Shown here in pieces: positions 8,245-17,530 of a stretch of 64,000 nt of DNA. The stretch is from Minisyncoccota bacterium (GTDB lineage Bacteria; Patescibacteria; Paceibacteria; UBA9973; UBA918): assembly GCA_021734905.1 (NCBI GenBank), contig JAIPIB010000004.1, positions 1 to 64,000 on the forward strand. Direction: 5' to 3'. The notes under the pieces were generated by a model, which saw nothing but the letters and a program-made list of their open reading frames with translations, had not been told where the DNA came from and made no database searches. The translations under genes and the position numbers were made by a program. The number at the start of each line of letters is the position of its first letter. Within the stretch, counting starts at the first letter, position 1.

Positions 8245-9624
8245 TTATTTAAGGAGCATTCGAATTTGAGAAATTTCTTCCTCCAACTCAGTATCCTCCT
8301 TTATTTCACGTTTAATTTTCTCACACGAATGAATAACAGTCGTATGATCCCTACCTCCCAATTTTTGACCTATTGCGGGGTATGAAACTTGAAAATCCTC
8401 ACGAAGAATATACATAATAAGTTGTCGAGGTTTTACAACCTCCTTTCGGCGAGTTTTTTCATAAATACTCGCCGGCTCGATATCAAAATATCGTGCAACT
8501 TTATCCACAACATCAGAGACAGCGAGTGATTTTCGTGGACGGGTACTATTTTTAATAAGTAATTTAACCTCATCAAGCGTAAGTGTTCTTCCAAGTAGTT
8601 GAGACTGACAGAGAATTGTATTGAGTGCGCCTTCAAGTTCTCGAATATTTCCTTCAATCGTGTTCGAGAGGTGGTCAACCACATCATCGCTTAAAGTAAG
8701 GGTATTTTGGGCAGCTTTTGACTTAAGAATAGCACCACGAGACTCAATATCAGGTTGTGGAATATCAACAATCATTCCTTGTGCAAAACGAGACTGTAAG
8801 CGCGCCTCCATATTTGACATAAGTGCAGGATGAACATCGCTTGAGAAGACAATTTGTTTATTGTTGTCGTGCATAGCATTAAAGAGATGGAAAAGTTCCT
8901 CTTGAGTTTTTTCCTTATTCATAAGGAATTGGACATCGTCCATAATAAGAACATCGTACTGTCTATATTTATCTTTAAAACTATTAGCAGTTCCGTTTTG
9001 GAGTGAATTCATATAATCAACAGTAAAACGTTCACTTGTGACATAAAAAACTTTCTTCCCGACGCGCTTCAGTTGGTTTCCAACAGCTTGGATGAGGTGT
9101 GTTTTCCCATGTCCCGTTTTCCCGTAAATAAAAAGTGGGTTGTAGGCAATTCCAGGTTTGTTTACAACGGTACGAGCAGCAGCATTCGCCAACTCATTAA
9201 AAGGACCAACAACAAAAGAATCAAAAATATATTTTGGGTTGAGATTGTCGCTTTTATTGATGTAATATTCCTCAAGGGGGAGGGCTGCATTCACGGTTTG
9301 TTTTTTAGAAACCTCGTGCCGTTTATCATTACGTTGCACAACAACATATTCAACACTTCTTGCGTGTGGAGAAAGTTCGCGGAGAGTTTTAAGGATTAAA
9401 CTTTGGAATTTGTCTGACACCCAATCTCGAACAAAGACACTGGGTACCCCTAACGTAACTGTCCCATCTTCAAGAGCTACAATATGTGTGTCGCGGAACC
9501 ATGTTTTAAAATTTGCTCCCGTTATAGAAAGTTCAATACTCACCAGAGCATCATCCCACAGCTGTTTAACGTCGATTTGTTCAGTGTGAAGGATGCTTGT
9601 TGAGATATTTGAAATAGAACTCAT
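8245..9624 (-). CDS. dnaA: Chromosomal replication initiator DnaA
   Basis: DnaA binds origin boxes and melts the origin. Domain I covers the first ~85 residues (LWDDALVSIELSITGANFKTWF). The AAA+ core follows with Walker A GKTGHGKT near residue 170 and Walker B VLIMDDVQFL. Domain IV has the DNA-binding signature GGRDHTTVIHSC near the C-terminus. The chosen ATG at 9624 gives 459 aa; an in-frame GTG at 9636 is also possible because a TATAAT lies at 9652-9657 on this strand. Confidence 0.97.
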   Translation of the reverse strand: MSSISNISTSILHTEQIDVKQLWDDALVSIELSITGANFKTWFRDTHIVALEDGTVTLGVPSVFVRDWVSDKFQSLILKTLRELSPHARSVEYVVVQRNDKRHEVSKKQTVNAALPLEEYYINKSDNLNPKYIFDSFVVGPFNELANAAARTVVNKPGIAYNPLFIYGKTGHGKTHLIQAVGNQLKRVGKKVFYVTSERFTVDYMNSLQNGTANSFKDKYRQYDVLIMDDVQFLMNKEKTQEELFHLFNAMHDNNKQIVFSSDVHPALMSNMEARLQSRFAQGMIVDIPQPDIESRGAILKSKAAQNTLTLSDDVVDHLSNTIEGNIRELEGALNTILCQSQLLGRTLTLDEVKLLIKNSTRPRKSLAVSDVVDKVARYFDIEPASIYEKTRRKEVVKPRQLIMYILREDFQVSYPAIGQKLGGRDHTTVIHSCEKIKREIKEDTELEEEISQIRMLLK

Positions 9625-9636
9625 AGTTGAAATCAC

Positions 9637-9934
9637 TAAATTACAAGAAGCATTATACTGTCCTGTGGAAAACTGTAAATACCAAATAGTAAAATGGCTT
9701 TAGTTCGTACTATCAGGCAGTACTGCTGTGTACAACATGTGGAGAACAATGTATACGCAGGACGTCAAACTAAATTTTAGTTAAAAATTAGGATTCCCTT
9801 TTAAGGGTAGGGTTTGTAGGGTAAAAATTGATAATAGGAGAAAAATGATGGGGAAAAAGAAACAAGAATTGTGTATGCTCTATGTTCTTGATTAAAAATA
9901 GGATTTAGTGTAGAGTGTGAGCCACAAACGTTAT
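9637..9934. other. rpmH-dnaA divergent intergenic region
   Basis: This 298-bp gap separates the divergent dnaA and rpmH genes, the classical bacterial oriC location. Two minus-strand DnaA-box-like 9-mers occur: tgtggaaaa at 9664-9672 and tgtggagaa at 9738-9746, each one mismatch from TTATCCACA. A TATAAT for dnaA lies at 9652-9657. No ORF is convincing. Confidence 0.5.
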
Positions 9935-10072
9935 ATGCCAAAACGAACATATCAACCAAAGAAAAGAAAGAGAGCAACGACACATGGTTTTTTGGTGCGC
10001 TCTGCAACAACTCCTGGGTCTAAGGTACTTCAGGCAAGGAGACGTAAAGGACGTGCGAAACTGAGCGTTTAG
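9935..10072 (+). CDS. rpmH: 50S ribosomal protein L34
   Basis: A 45-aa ORF starting MPKRTYQPKKRKRATTHGFL and ending RRKGRAKLSV. This is the very basic L34 signature with the usual THGFLVR segment and length. L34 is a late-assembling protein of the large ribosomal subunit. The gene is followed at 15 bp by rnpA and then yidC, the conserved rpmH-rnpA-yidC order divergent from dnaA. Confidence 0.95.
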   Translation: MPKRTYQPKKRKRATTHGFLVRSATTPGSKVLQARRRKGRAKLSV

Positions 10073-10087
10073 GGTAAACTTAGAAAG

Positions 10088-10423
10088 ATGCTTCCAAAAA
10101 AAGAACGATTGAGTAGAGAAGAATTCAATCGGTTTTTTTTATTGGGGAAAAGACACCATACGCCATCTCTTCAAATCGTGTATGTCCCCCACCCAACACT
10201 TCAGGTGTCAGTTGTTGTTTCAAAAAAGATTGCAAAATTAGCCGTTGAAAGAAATAAGATTCGGCGGCGGATTTATGATATTGTTAAGAACTGTCGGCCG
10301 GAGAAGAAGCCTCACGGAATTTTTATTTTTATAGTGAAAACACCCGTAAGTGCGGTTCCTTATGCGGCTCTACGAGATGAAGTTGTCGCGGGAATAGATG
10401 CAGTAGGAAAGAAGTTTACTTAG
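10088..10423 (+). CDS. rnpA: Ribonuclease P protein component
   Basis: RnpA is the protein subunit of RNase P, which removes 5' leaders of pre-tRNAs. The 111-aa protein starts MLPKKERLSREEFNRFF. It contains the VVVSKKIAKLAVERNKIRRRI segment, close to the family RNR box (R-N-x-x-K-R-x-x-R), at about residues 45-65. It sits 15 bp after rpmH and 25 bp before yidC, presumably in one operon. The RNA subunit was not found in the window. Confidence 0.95.
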   Translation: MLPKKERLSREEFNRFFLLGKRHHTPSLQIVYVPHPTLQVSVVVSKKIAKLAVERNKIRRRIYDIVKNCRPEKKPHGIFIFIVKTPVSAVPYAALRDEVVAGIDAVGKKFT

Positions 10424-10448
10424 ATATAAACGTGAGGAGCATACACAT

Positions 10449-11195
10449 ATGAACTTTATTTGGCATTCATTTTTTTTCGATCCAATTTACAACAGCCTTG
10501 TTTTTTTTATAGATATTATTCCCGGAGGTGATGTTGGGATAGCAATTATTTTTACAGTTATTTTAGTAAAGACAATTATCCTCCCCGTTTCACTAAAAGC
10601 AGCGCGGACACAGTTTGCTATGCAAGAACTAGAACCAAAACTTACAAAGATTAAAGAAGATTTTAAAGATAAGCGTGAACTACAGGCAGTTAAGACCATG
10701 GAACTCTTTAAGGAGGCGAAGGTAAATCCTTTCTCAAGTATTCTCCTTCTCTTTATTCAAATCCCGATTGTCCTTGCTTTATATTTTTCTGTATCTCGTG
10801 GTGGAGGAACCCTCCTTCCAGCCATTAATACCGACCTTCTGTATTCGTTTATTCCTACACCAGAGACTGTGAATATGATTTTTTTGGGAATTATGGATAT
10901 AACACAGAAAAGTATGCCACTCGCACTTCTTGCTGGTGTGACTCAGTATATTCACACAAAACTTTCTCTCCCGCCGCGAAAAGCACGTGACCCAAAAGCA
11001 GAACCAAATTTTAAAGATGATTTTGCGCACAGTATGCAGATGCAGATGCGATATGTGATGCCCGTTATTATTATTGTTGTTGCATATACAATTTCAGCAG
11101 CCATTGCACTTTATTTCACCATAAGTAATCTTATGGCAATCGCACAGGAATATGTAGTTCGACACAAGGGTCTCAAGTTGCCAATACAAAAATAA
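10449..11195 (+). CDS. yidC: Membrane protein insertase YidC/Oxa1
   Basis: YidC inserts and folds inner-membrane proteins with or without SecYEG. The 248-aa protein is the short Gram-positive-like form without a large periplasmic domain. It has about five hydrophobic segments, the positively charged cytoplasmic loop after the first core helix (KAARTQFAMQELEPKL) and the PFSSILLLFIQIPIVLALYF helix. No lipobox is present at the start. It is the last gene of the rpmH-rnpA-yidC group, followed by a strong terminator. Confidence 0.93.
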   Translation: MNFIWHSFFFDPIYNSLVFFIDIIPGGDVGIAIIFTVILVKTIILPVSLKAARTQFAMQELEPKLTKIKEDFKDKRELQAVKTMELFKEAKVNPFSSILLLFIQIPIVLALYFSVSRGGGTLLPAINTDLLYSFIPTPETVNMIFLGIMDITQKSMPLALLAGVTQYIHTKLSLPPRKARDPKAEPNFKDDFAHSMQMQMRYVMPVIIIVVAYTISAAIALYFTISNLMAIAQEYVVRHKGLKLPIQK

Positions 11196-11311
11196 CCTGC
11201 AGGAAAGAAACGAGGTAAATCTGCGAGAGATCAAAAATACAGAAAGCGAACTCCCCCTTTCTTCCTTATCGTCCTTCTTCTCCCACCCTTCCCTTATACT
11301 GCCCACACCCC

Positions 11312-11347
11312 TTACTCCACCTCGTCCACGTGGACGAGGTGGAGTAA
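11312..11347. terminator. Bidirectional terminator, 36-nt perfect palindrome
   Basis: The sequence 11312-11347 is a perfect palindrome centred on cacgtg with arms ttactccacctcgtccac. It is followed by A/T-rich tails on both sides. It separates yidC from the convergent secretion-type operon. Confidence 0.8.
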
Positions 11348-11373
11348 TTAAAAAAAGAAAAGGAGTTTTTCGG

Positions 11374-12534
11374 TTATCGTGCAGACACTTGGGAAGCGTA
11401 CATCCAAAGTGTGTTGTCGTTTTTATTTATGAAATAGAGGCTGGTTTCGTCAGAAGAAATACCGATTTTTGAGACATCTATTTCACGACCACTTTCAAGC
11501 TCAAAATTACTAATAACAGCACTCTCACCGGCTGTTGTATCAATCCCCCAGAGAATATCGCTATAAGAAATTACTCCTTTATACCAACTGTCTGGGTTAC
11601 TATTAGGAATTTCAAGGTTATACGGAGAAGCGCAGTATAAAAAGAGCTTGCCGGCCACACACTTTTCAGGGAGGATCGGTATCGAGACTTCTTCAGTCCC
11701 ACCAACAATGTACGACGTTAAGCTGCCCTCTCCCGAATACGTGACAATAGGATTATCATGGAACATAAACCCCATCAGGCCTTTTTCTCCTTCTGTAACA
11801 TACGCAAGCTCATCTTTGTTTATTTTGTAAATATGCCCAACAACGCCTGCGGCTGGAGTTGTGTATACATAGATATAGTCTCCCCAAAGTACTCGGACAT
11901 CCTGTAGGGGTATCGTAAAAAGTCTCGTCGCATTTGATGTTGAAAGAGTGTAAGAATAACCAGAAGAGCCAGCGTCCTCCAGTAGTCGATAAAAGATAAT
12001 ATTTGGAGTTTTGCCAAAAGAAATATCACGTGCTCCTTTTGGTAAAAAAGAGCCCTTGAGTGCGGTGTCACCTGAGGTTCCTGTGGGTACTGTACTTACG
12101 AGAGTATTCCTGCCCATATTTTCATAAGTACTTATTGCAACAGAAATACCGTCGAGAGAGAAGACCGCTTCTATTGCCTGTGGAATAGTTGTGGCGCTAA
12201 TAAGTGACTCTGTTCCTGTGGTGAGATTGATATTGTAAATATGTCCTGTGCCTTGTTCTACATAGAGAATTTCGTTTGATGAAGTGAAGGAGGCTCCCGC
12301 AACTGGACGAGTGGTGAGTTGACGAAGATTTTGTGGTTTACCTGCCTCAGTCTGTGGCGAGACATCAACCGTGCCCTGTGGCTGATTCAATGAAGAATTT
12401 TGGGTATCGGGGCCACCGGTAAATTTTGTAAAGATGCCACCACTTTGAGGTGCCCCATAGATAAAGAAAAATAACCAGATAGCAGTAACGATGATGATGA
12501 GTATGCTTCCAATGATAATGTAGATTTTTTTCAT
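11374..12534 (-). CDS. Membrane-anchored propeller-like protein of the T4SS-type operon
   Basis: The 386-aa protein has one N-terminal membrane anchor (about residues 5-28), a Ser/Gln/Pro-rich linker and a large extracytoplasmic domain. That domain has repeated short beta motifs (ILYVEQGTGHIYNI, SLYFINKNDNTLWMY), suggesting a beta-propeller or similar fold. No enzyme motif is seen. It is the last gene of the minus-strand operon beginning at 23017, so a structural role at the envelope machine is inferred. Confidence 0.75.
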   Translation of the reverse strand: MKKIYIIIGSILIIIVTAIWLFFFIYGAPQSGGIFTKFTGGPDTQNSSLNQPQGTVDVSPQTEAGKPQNLRQLTTRPVAGASFTSSNEILYVEQGTGHIYNINLTTGTESLISATTIPQAIEAVFSLDGISVAISTYENMGRNTLVSTVPTGTSGDTALKGSFLPKGARDISFGKTPNIIFYRLLEDAGSSGYSYTLSTSNATRLFTIPLQDVRVLWGDYIYVYTTPAAGVVGHIYKINKDELAYVTEGEKGLMGFMFHDNPIVTYSGEGSLTSYIVGGTEEVSIPILPEKCVAGKLFLYCASPYNLEIPNSNPDSWYKGVISYSDILWGIDTTAGESAVISNFELESGREIDVSKIGISSDETSLYFINKNDNTLWMYASQVSAR

Positions 12535-12537
12535 ATA

Positions 12538-13287
12538 CTAATTATGAATAACACATTTTGTTGATCCTAAAAAACCAACTTCCACTAACATTCCAGAGGG
12601 GCAAGTCATGACACCATCCGTCTTTGTCTTATCGAAATAGAGGCACTCTGCAACACCATCAGATATTGAAAATGTACTACCTTGCCTTGCATCACATTCT
12701 GCTTTAGTATCGCTCATCTTTTGAATATTATAGGTAAGATCTTTGTTACCAGCACAACCTTCTTCTAAATGACAATATGCAATTGTTGTTTTTGTTACTC
12801 GGGTACCAGTTGGATAATTGGTAATATTTTGGTTAGACCCTGAACCCGAAGGGCCACCTCCACTTGAAATTGGTGTGGGAAGAGCTATATCTGATGCGGT
12901 TCGAAGGACATCAATATTAGTAAGATTTGGGTTAATTTCGTTCAGGACTAAGTATGGAGCGAGAAGAAGAATAAGCCCAAAGAGGACACCTTTTATATCA
13001 CTTTTTGCAGATGATTTCCCCGAGACACTGTCTGTTGTGCTGTATCGGACTCCGGCCCATGAGATACGAATGACAGCAAACATAGCACCAAGCCCAATAG
13101 CTAATTTGTAGACAGCATTTATATAGTCAGGAATTGTCGCTCCAGATGTTGGAAGTCCAGGGAGCCCAACAAGAGGAGTAAAGTCAGGTGTCGCTCCATG
13201 AATAAAAACAAAAGGGAAAAAGAAAAACGAAAGTACAAAAATTAGGAATCTCCAACAGCTATGTAATAAAGTTTGTGAAGTTTTCAT
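12538..13287 (-). CDS. VirB2-like pilin candidate
   Basis: The 249-aa protein has an N-terminal signal-type hydrophobic segment (about residues 12-31). Two further membrane segments lie near residues 55-75 and 100-115, separated by a short basic loop. This is the double-helix arrangement of TrbC/VirB2 pilins (LAIGLGAMFAVIRISWAGVRY). A Gly/Ser linker leads to a C-terminal domain with several cysteines (CHLEEGC, CDARQG, CLYF, CPSG), unusual for a pilin. It sits inside the VirB4/VirB6 operon, which supports the call. Confidence 0.65.
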   Translation of the reverse strand: MKTSQTLLHSCWRFLIFVLSFFFFPFVFIHGATPDFTPLVGLPGLPTSGATIPDYINAVYKLAIGLGAMFAVIRISWAGVRYSTTDSVSGKSSAKSDIKGVLFGLILLLAPYLVLNEINPNLTNIDVLRTASDIALPTPISSGGGPSGSGSNQNITNYPTGTRVTKTTIAYCHLEEGCAGNKDLTYNIQKMSDTKAECDARQGSTFSISDGVAECLYFDKTKTDGVMTCPSGMLVEVGFLGSTKCVIHN

Positions 13288-13290
13288 ATA

Positions 13291-14280
13291 TTAGTCAAAA
13301 AATAATTTGAAGGCCTTTTCTACAAATTGAGGTATCCGTTGCTTTGTGACAATACGTAGGTCAATTTCCGCAGTACCTGATTCTCCAACACGGCGTAATG
13401 TTATTGCATTCGGAAACGAAAGATCAGAGGAAGCTGGAACATTATTAATTTTCCAAGTGAAATCAGCATCATTACTGGAAAGAGCAGTATTCATATAATA
13501 TGGCTCTCCAGAGATTGTCGTCTCCTCACCAAGAAGTGAAAAAGGACTCACAAGCTCTCGTTGTGAAAGGCCACGTAATGGATTTTGTTCATAAAAATGA
13601 AGCTCTGGGGAAACAGTGATTAGAGAAATATCACCCCCTCCAACTAGGGTACCTTTTGCATTAAAAATTTCTACCGATAAAAGACCATTGTCATAATGTG
13701 GCATCGTAAAGTCGAGCACATTTTTACCATTAACAGGGCCACCAAAAAGAACGGAACTACCTTGAGACCATTTATAGGTGTAGGATTTTTGAGAAGCGCC
13801 AGACCCGTCATGAATAATAGCAATTGCACGGAGGGCTGAATCAGTACTTGGAAGAGCTCTTCCCTTGTAAAAAAGAGGTACGTACGTCTTTGCTTCCAAA
13901 ATAAGATCAGTAACAGTTGGGGCAATTATAATTGAAGAAGTAAGTGGAAGAGACCCCGCTCGGGTAAGTGCTACTTGGACAACAACTTCTTCTCCAAGTG
14001 CCCCTGTAGTAATCGTACATGAGCGCTCATTTCGACAATGAGATTGAGCAACATCATTTGTATACCATCGAATATATGCGCCTGTAGTTTCAAGGCTATA
14101 AGCATCAAGGGAGATTTCCACTAAAGAGTGCGGCGCGGGGAACTGTGGGTTTGGGATAAGATTCACACCCGCAGCATTTGTAGGAAGCGACTGAGCATGA
14201 AGGAAAGATATTCCAAGCCCAAAAAATAGGAAAAGTAAGACACTATGCCCTAAAAAACGCCATGATTGCTTCATAGACAT
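13291..14280 (-). CDS. Secreted beta-sandwich protein of the T4SS-type operon
   Basis: A clear signal peptide (LFLFFGLGISFLHAQ, cut near residue 30) precedes about 300 residues of predicted beta-rich sequence. A repeated pattern (YKWSQGSSVLFGGP; FTWKINNVPASS) is reminiscent of PKD/Ig-like domains. Cys residues in the CRNERSCT segment could form a disulphide. Function is unknown. It lies 3 bp upstream of the pilin-like gene, so it is presumably co-translated and part of the same surface structure. Confidence 0.75.
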   Translation of the reverse strand: MSMKQSWRFLGHSVLLFLFFGLGISFLHAQSLPTNAAGVNLIPNPQFPAPHSLVEISLDAYSLETTGAYIRWYTNDVAQSHCRNERSCTITTGALGEEVVVQVALTRAGSLPLTSSIIIAPTVTDLILEAKTYVPLFYKGRALPSTDSALRAIAIIHDGSGASQKSYTYKWSQGSSVLFGGPVNGKNVLDFTMPHYDNGLLSVEIFNAKGTLVGGGDISLITVSPELHFYEQNPLRGLSQRELVSPFSLLGEETTISGEPYYMNTALSSNDADFTWKINNVPASSDLSFPNAITLRRVGESGTAEIDLRIVTKQRIPQFVEKAFKLFFD

Positions 14281-14307
14281 ACCTATAGTTTATCACACGA
14301 GACAAGG

Positions 14308-15018
14308 TCAAGATTGTTCAGAACTGAATAATGACTGAAAGTTCATGTACACAACCCAGAGTATCAATGAAGGGAGTAAGTTTGTTACAGGAATAAGGCT
14401 TAATGCAATTACCAATAAGGTTATTCCTGTAGACATGCCTGTTGCAAAAGGATCATTCCCTAAAAATTTATACCAAATCCAAAAACCAAGAAAAGTTACT
14501 ATCGCAATCAGAGAAGTCACTCCCCAAAATAATATTCCAATTTCTTGTGCGGGGAAAGGAGTGCTGAGATCAACAAACCAATTGAGAACTTTCCCTGTTA
14601 TCGTGCTGGTACTAAAATCTTCATAGATAGAAACAAGAACGAAAGGTGTGAGGCTTAATACCCCAAAAATGAATTGCCATGTGTAACTTGTACATGCCAC
14701 ACCGATTCCCATCCATTTAGAAAACGAAGTAATTTTACGGGGCTTTGCGAGGCCTCCTTTTTGCATACGTGCCCTTTCAACAAGGTGCTTTGCGAAAGAA
14801 CCTTTTCGTGAAGGAGAAGGAGCTTCCTCTGAAGAAGTACCTCGAAAGCGCGAGGCACCGTTTGCAGATTCTCTCCCGTCACGAAGGCTTGGGCGGGCAG
14901 ACCGAAGACGTTCACTAGTGAGATGAGAACGAGCTCTATCTCCAAAACGCATCTGTGCATTTCGAATACCTCCTGTAGTATTTCGAGAGTCTTCTGTCTG
15001 TGACGAAGATTGTTCCAT
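14308..15018 (-). CDS. Multi-pass membrane protein of the T4SS-type operon
   Basis: The first 100 residues of this 236-aa protein are charged and disordered (Arg/Ser-rich). At least three hydrophobic helices follow in the C-terminal half (FIFGVLSLTPFVLVSIY; ILFWGVTSLIAIVTFLGFWIW; ITLLVIALSLIPVTNLLPSLILWVVY). No known family is recognised. It lies 4 bp after the VirB4 ATPase gene and is presumably an inner-membrane component. Confidence 0.72.
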   Translation of the reverse strand: MEQSSSQTEDSRNTTGGIRNAQMRFGDRARSHLTSERLRSARPSLRDGRESANGASRFRGTSSEEAPSPSRKGSFAKHLVERARMQKGGLAKPRKITSFSKWMGIGVACTSYTWQFIFGVLSLTPFVLVSIYEDFSTSTITGKVLNWFVDLSTPFPAQEIGILFWGVTSLIAIVTFLGFWIWYKFLGNDPFATGMSTGITLLVIALSLIPVTNLLPSLILWVVYMNFQSLFSSEQS

Positions 15019-15022
15019 AGAG

Positions 15023-16816
15023 TTATGGTGTGCCTAAAAGTTCTGCACGAGCTTGTTTAATTTGAAGAATTTGTGAAGGATCAGAGGTGATAATTTGATC
15101 TTCAGTGTATGAGGCAATAATTTTAATAGCAACATGTTTAAGACCGACAAAGAAGATCCCCTCCCCTACTCCCGATTCAAGAAGCATAAATTTCTCTTCA
15201 TCGGTAAGGTTGAAGACATCCTTAAGAGTATCAACCGCAGTTGGCGACTGTTTCATTAAGAGCTGAATGGAGGAGTTGGTAATCATCGGAACGCCATACG
15301 GTGAACGAAGAAAATCGTCAACATCCTGTGTGATTGTGGCAAGACCAAGATAATATTTTCGACCACGTTTAGCGATATTGTGAAGGAATGCGGCTGTGTC
15401 TTCTGACTTAAGCATCCACCAAGCTTCATCTATAACGAGAAGGCGTTTTTTTAATTCACGACGGACAGCCCCCCAGATATGATTTGTAATGATGTACATC
15501 GCGATAGTTTTCAGCTCTTCTTCCATGTCACGGAGTGAGAAAACAACAAACTTTTGGTTGATGTCGACGTTTGTTGGCTCATTCATGAATCCAGACCATG
15601 TGCCTGAGGTGTATTTTGTAAGACGTTGGACAAGAGACTCACTTCCCTCCATTCCAGCAAGAACCATTTCAAAATCAGAGAGGAGTGGCGGAGGGAGATC
15701 GCGATAATCACCCGACCCCGTTATGTCTTTTAGTGCGTATACTTCATGGAGAGCTGTGTCGATAATAGCGTCTTCCTCAGGAGTAAGCCCCCCAAGCATA
15801 AGTTTAAAAAGCCCCACAAGTTCAATAATGTGTGAACGAAGTAGATCTTTCGGGTTCTCATCAGGAAGAGGAACAGGAAGATCAAAGGGGTTGATATGGT
15901 GATTTGATGAGAGAGAAATATTAAAAAATCTGCCTCCAGTAGCCTGTGCAAGATATTCATATTCATGTTCAGGGTCAATGACGAGTACTTCAGTACCAAA
16001 CATGAGTGATCGGAGAATTTCGAGTTTAACTGCGTACGATTTTCCAGCACCAGATGTCGCAAAGGTCACTGAGTTGTAGTTGGTGAGAGAGAAACGGTCA
16101 AAAAGAACGAGCGAGCTGTTGTGTCGATTTACACCATAGAGTATCCCCGTGTCTGATGTGAGATCAAAGGAGGTGAATGGAAAGAAACTTGAAAGAGGAG
16201 AGGAATTGAACTTACTGTGCACCATAAGTTTGTCTGAAAGAGTAGGAATGATGCTCCTGAAACCATCTTCTTGTTGAAAGAAAGCGGGCTTTATGTAGAC
16301 CAATCGAGTGTCGAGCATTCCTTTTACTTCCCCTTCAATTTTGTTGAGTTCGGCTTCAGTATCCGCGTAGAGGGCAATATAAAGTCCAACATTAAAAAGC
16401 TTTTCCTCGGCTTGCTGGAGTTTGTCTCGAAGATCCTCGAGGTTGCGGTACGCAGCATCAAGTTGCGGATCTCTAACCATCCCCTTCTCGGCACGTTCAT
16501 TGATTTGACTTTGCACTTCAGCTACCTTTTTTTGGAATTTCTTCAAGGTTTCGGCGGTATCAATAGGATGAATCACAATAGAGACATCGAGCTCACGTTC
16601 AATATTTAATACTGGCTCTAACCAACCATCATTGAGGTATCGTGGGTATGAAACTGCAAAAAAGATTCTAGAAAGCTTTCCGCTAATGTTAATGCTTTTT
16701 GGATTAACGCTAATTGCAGAGGGGGCAATAACGTCAGGTAAAGAAAGTGGCGCAGAATTAACCCCCTCTTCAAGGGCACCTTTTTTATTTTGTTGTATGA
16801 AATCAAAAAGCCCCAT
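15023..16816 (-). CDS. VirB4-family secretion ATPase
   Basis: VirB4/TraC ATPases energise type IV secretion systems. The 597-aa protein has Walker A TSGAGKSYAVK at about residues 254-264 and Walker B LLVIDEAWWML later. The DPEHEYEYLA segment and a C-terminal QDVDDFL-type motif are also typical. It lacks most of the N-terminal VirB4 domain, which appears to be encoded separately by the next upstream gene. This is the strongest marker that the 11-23 kb operon is a T4SS-derived machine. Confidence 0.92.
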   Translation of the reverse strand: MGLFDFIQQNKKGALEEGVNSAPLSLPDVIAPSAISVNPKSINISGKLSRIFFAVSYPRYLNDGWLEPVLNIERELDVSIVIHPIDTAETLKKFQKKVAEVQSQINERAEKGMVRDPQLDAAYRNLEDLRDKLQQAEEKLFNVGLYIALYADTEAELNKIEGEVKGMLDTRLVYIKPAFFQQEDGFRSIIPTLSDKLMVHSKFNSSPLSSFFPFTSFDLTSDTGILYGVNRHNSSLVLFDRFSLTNYNSVTFATSGAGKSYAVKLEILRSLMFGTEVLVIDPEHEYEYLAQATGGRFFNISLSSNHHINPFDLPVPLPDENPKDLLRSHIIELVGLFKLMLGGLTPEEDAIIDTALHEVYALKDITGSGDYRDLPPPLLSDFEMVLAGMEGSESLVQRLTKYTSGTWSGFMNEPTNVDINQKFVVFSLRDMEEELKTIAMYIITNHIWGAVRRELKKRLLVIDEAWWMLKSEDTAAFLHNIAKRGRKYYLGLATITQDVDDFLRSPYGVPMITNSSIQLLMKQSPTAVDTLKDVFNLTDEEKFMLLESGVGEGIFFVGLKHVAIKIIASYTEDQIITSDPSQILQIKQARAELLGTP

Positions 16817-16905
16817 AATACGTTATCTCAAAGGTTAAACAACCAATGATGAAATGTAACTACTCATAACTATATTATACATGGTTTGCTTTGGAACAAA
16901 TTCCT

Positions 16906-17526
16906 CTATCGTTGCGGTGCATGGGATAGGTCTTCAGGATTAAATATATGATAGAAAAGCTCCGTGAGTTCCTCTGTGCCAAGAGGAGCCGTTCGAATAC
17001 CGATTCTTGAAAGTCCTTGTTCAACAACAGAGACACGTTGGTCGAGTTGTGTACGGTCTTCAAAAAACTTATCTTGCGATTCAACGGGAGTTTTAACTTT
17101 TGGCCGTAAAAATTGCTTAATACCTTTTACCTCAAGATTTGATGGTGTGTACGGGACGACAATAAAAAAGTTCTTCGTCATAATATCCACCTGGCTTGTG
17201 AATGTTTGGATAAATTCCATATATTCACGAAGTTGAATTTTCATAAGATCATTGTCCTGAAGGGGCTGCCTTGAAGTAAGTACTTCAAGATAAGGACGAA
17301 TATCGAGCCGTCTTGATTGGATATATATTTGAATAGAAAAATCAATGGAATTTAAAAATGATTGAAATTGAGAAAGTATTGCCTGCTGTTCATCGGTCGA
17401 TTTTAAAGCGAAGTTTATCGATGAGGCAAGGAGTACCATACACATCTGACCATCCTTTAAAATAACCACATCATCATGGATGTCATTTATTGGGACGAAC
17501 TGTTGTGTTGCATTTTGTGTTGCCAT
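16906..17526 (-). CDS. TraC/VirB4 N-terminal-like protein
   Basis: From the ATG at 17526 (MATQNATQQFVPI) this gives 206 aa; the ORF extends to 17565 but would then overlap the upstream gene. The sequence (DIHDDVVILKDGQMCMVLLASSINF, LDIRPYLEVL, YTPSNLEVKG) looks like the N-terminal domain usually fused to VirB4/TraC ATPases. It precedes the truncated VirB4 gene by about 90 bp. VirB4 is therefore probably split into two genes here, as seen in other Patescibacteria. Confidence 0.8.
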   Translation of the reverse strand: MATQNATQQFVPINDIHDDVVILKDGQMCMVLLASSINFALKSTDEQQAILSQFQSFLNSIDFSIQIYIQSRRLDIRPYLEVLTSRQPLQDNDLMKIQLREYMEFIQTFTSQVDIMTKNFFIVVPYTPSNLEVKGIKQFLRPKVKTPVESQDKFFEDRTQLDQRVSVVEQGLSRIGIRTAPLGTEELTELFYHIFNPEDLSHAPQR

Positions 17527-17530
17527 GATA

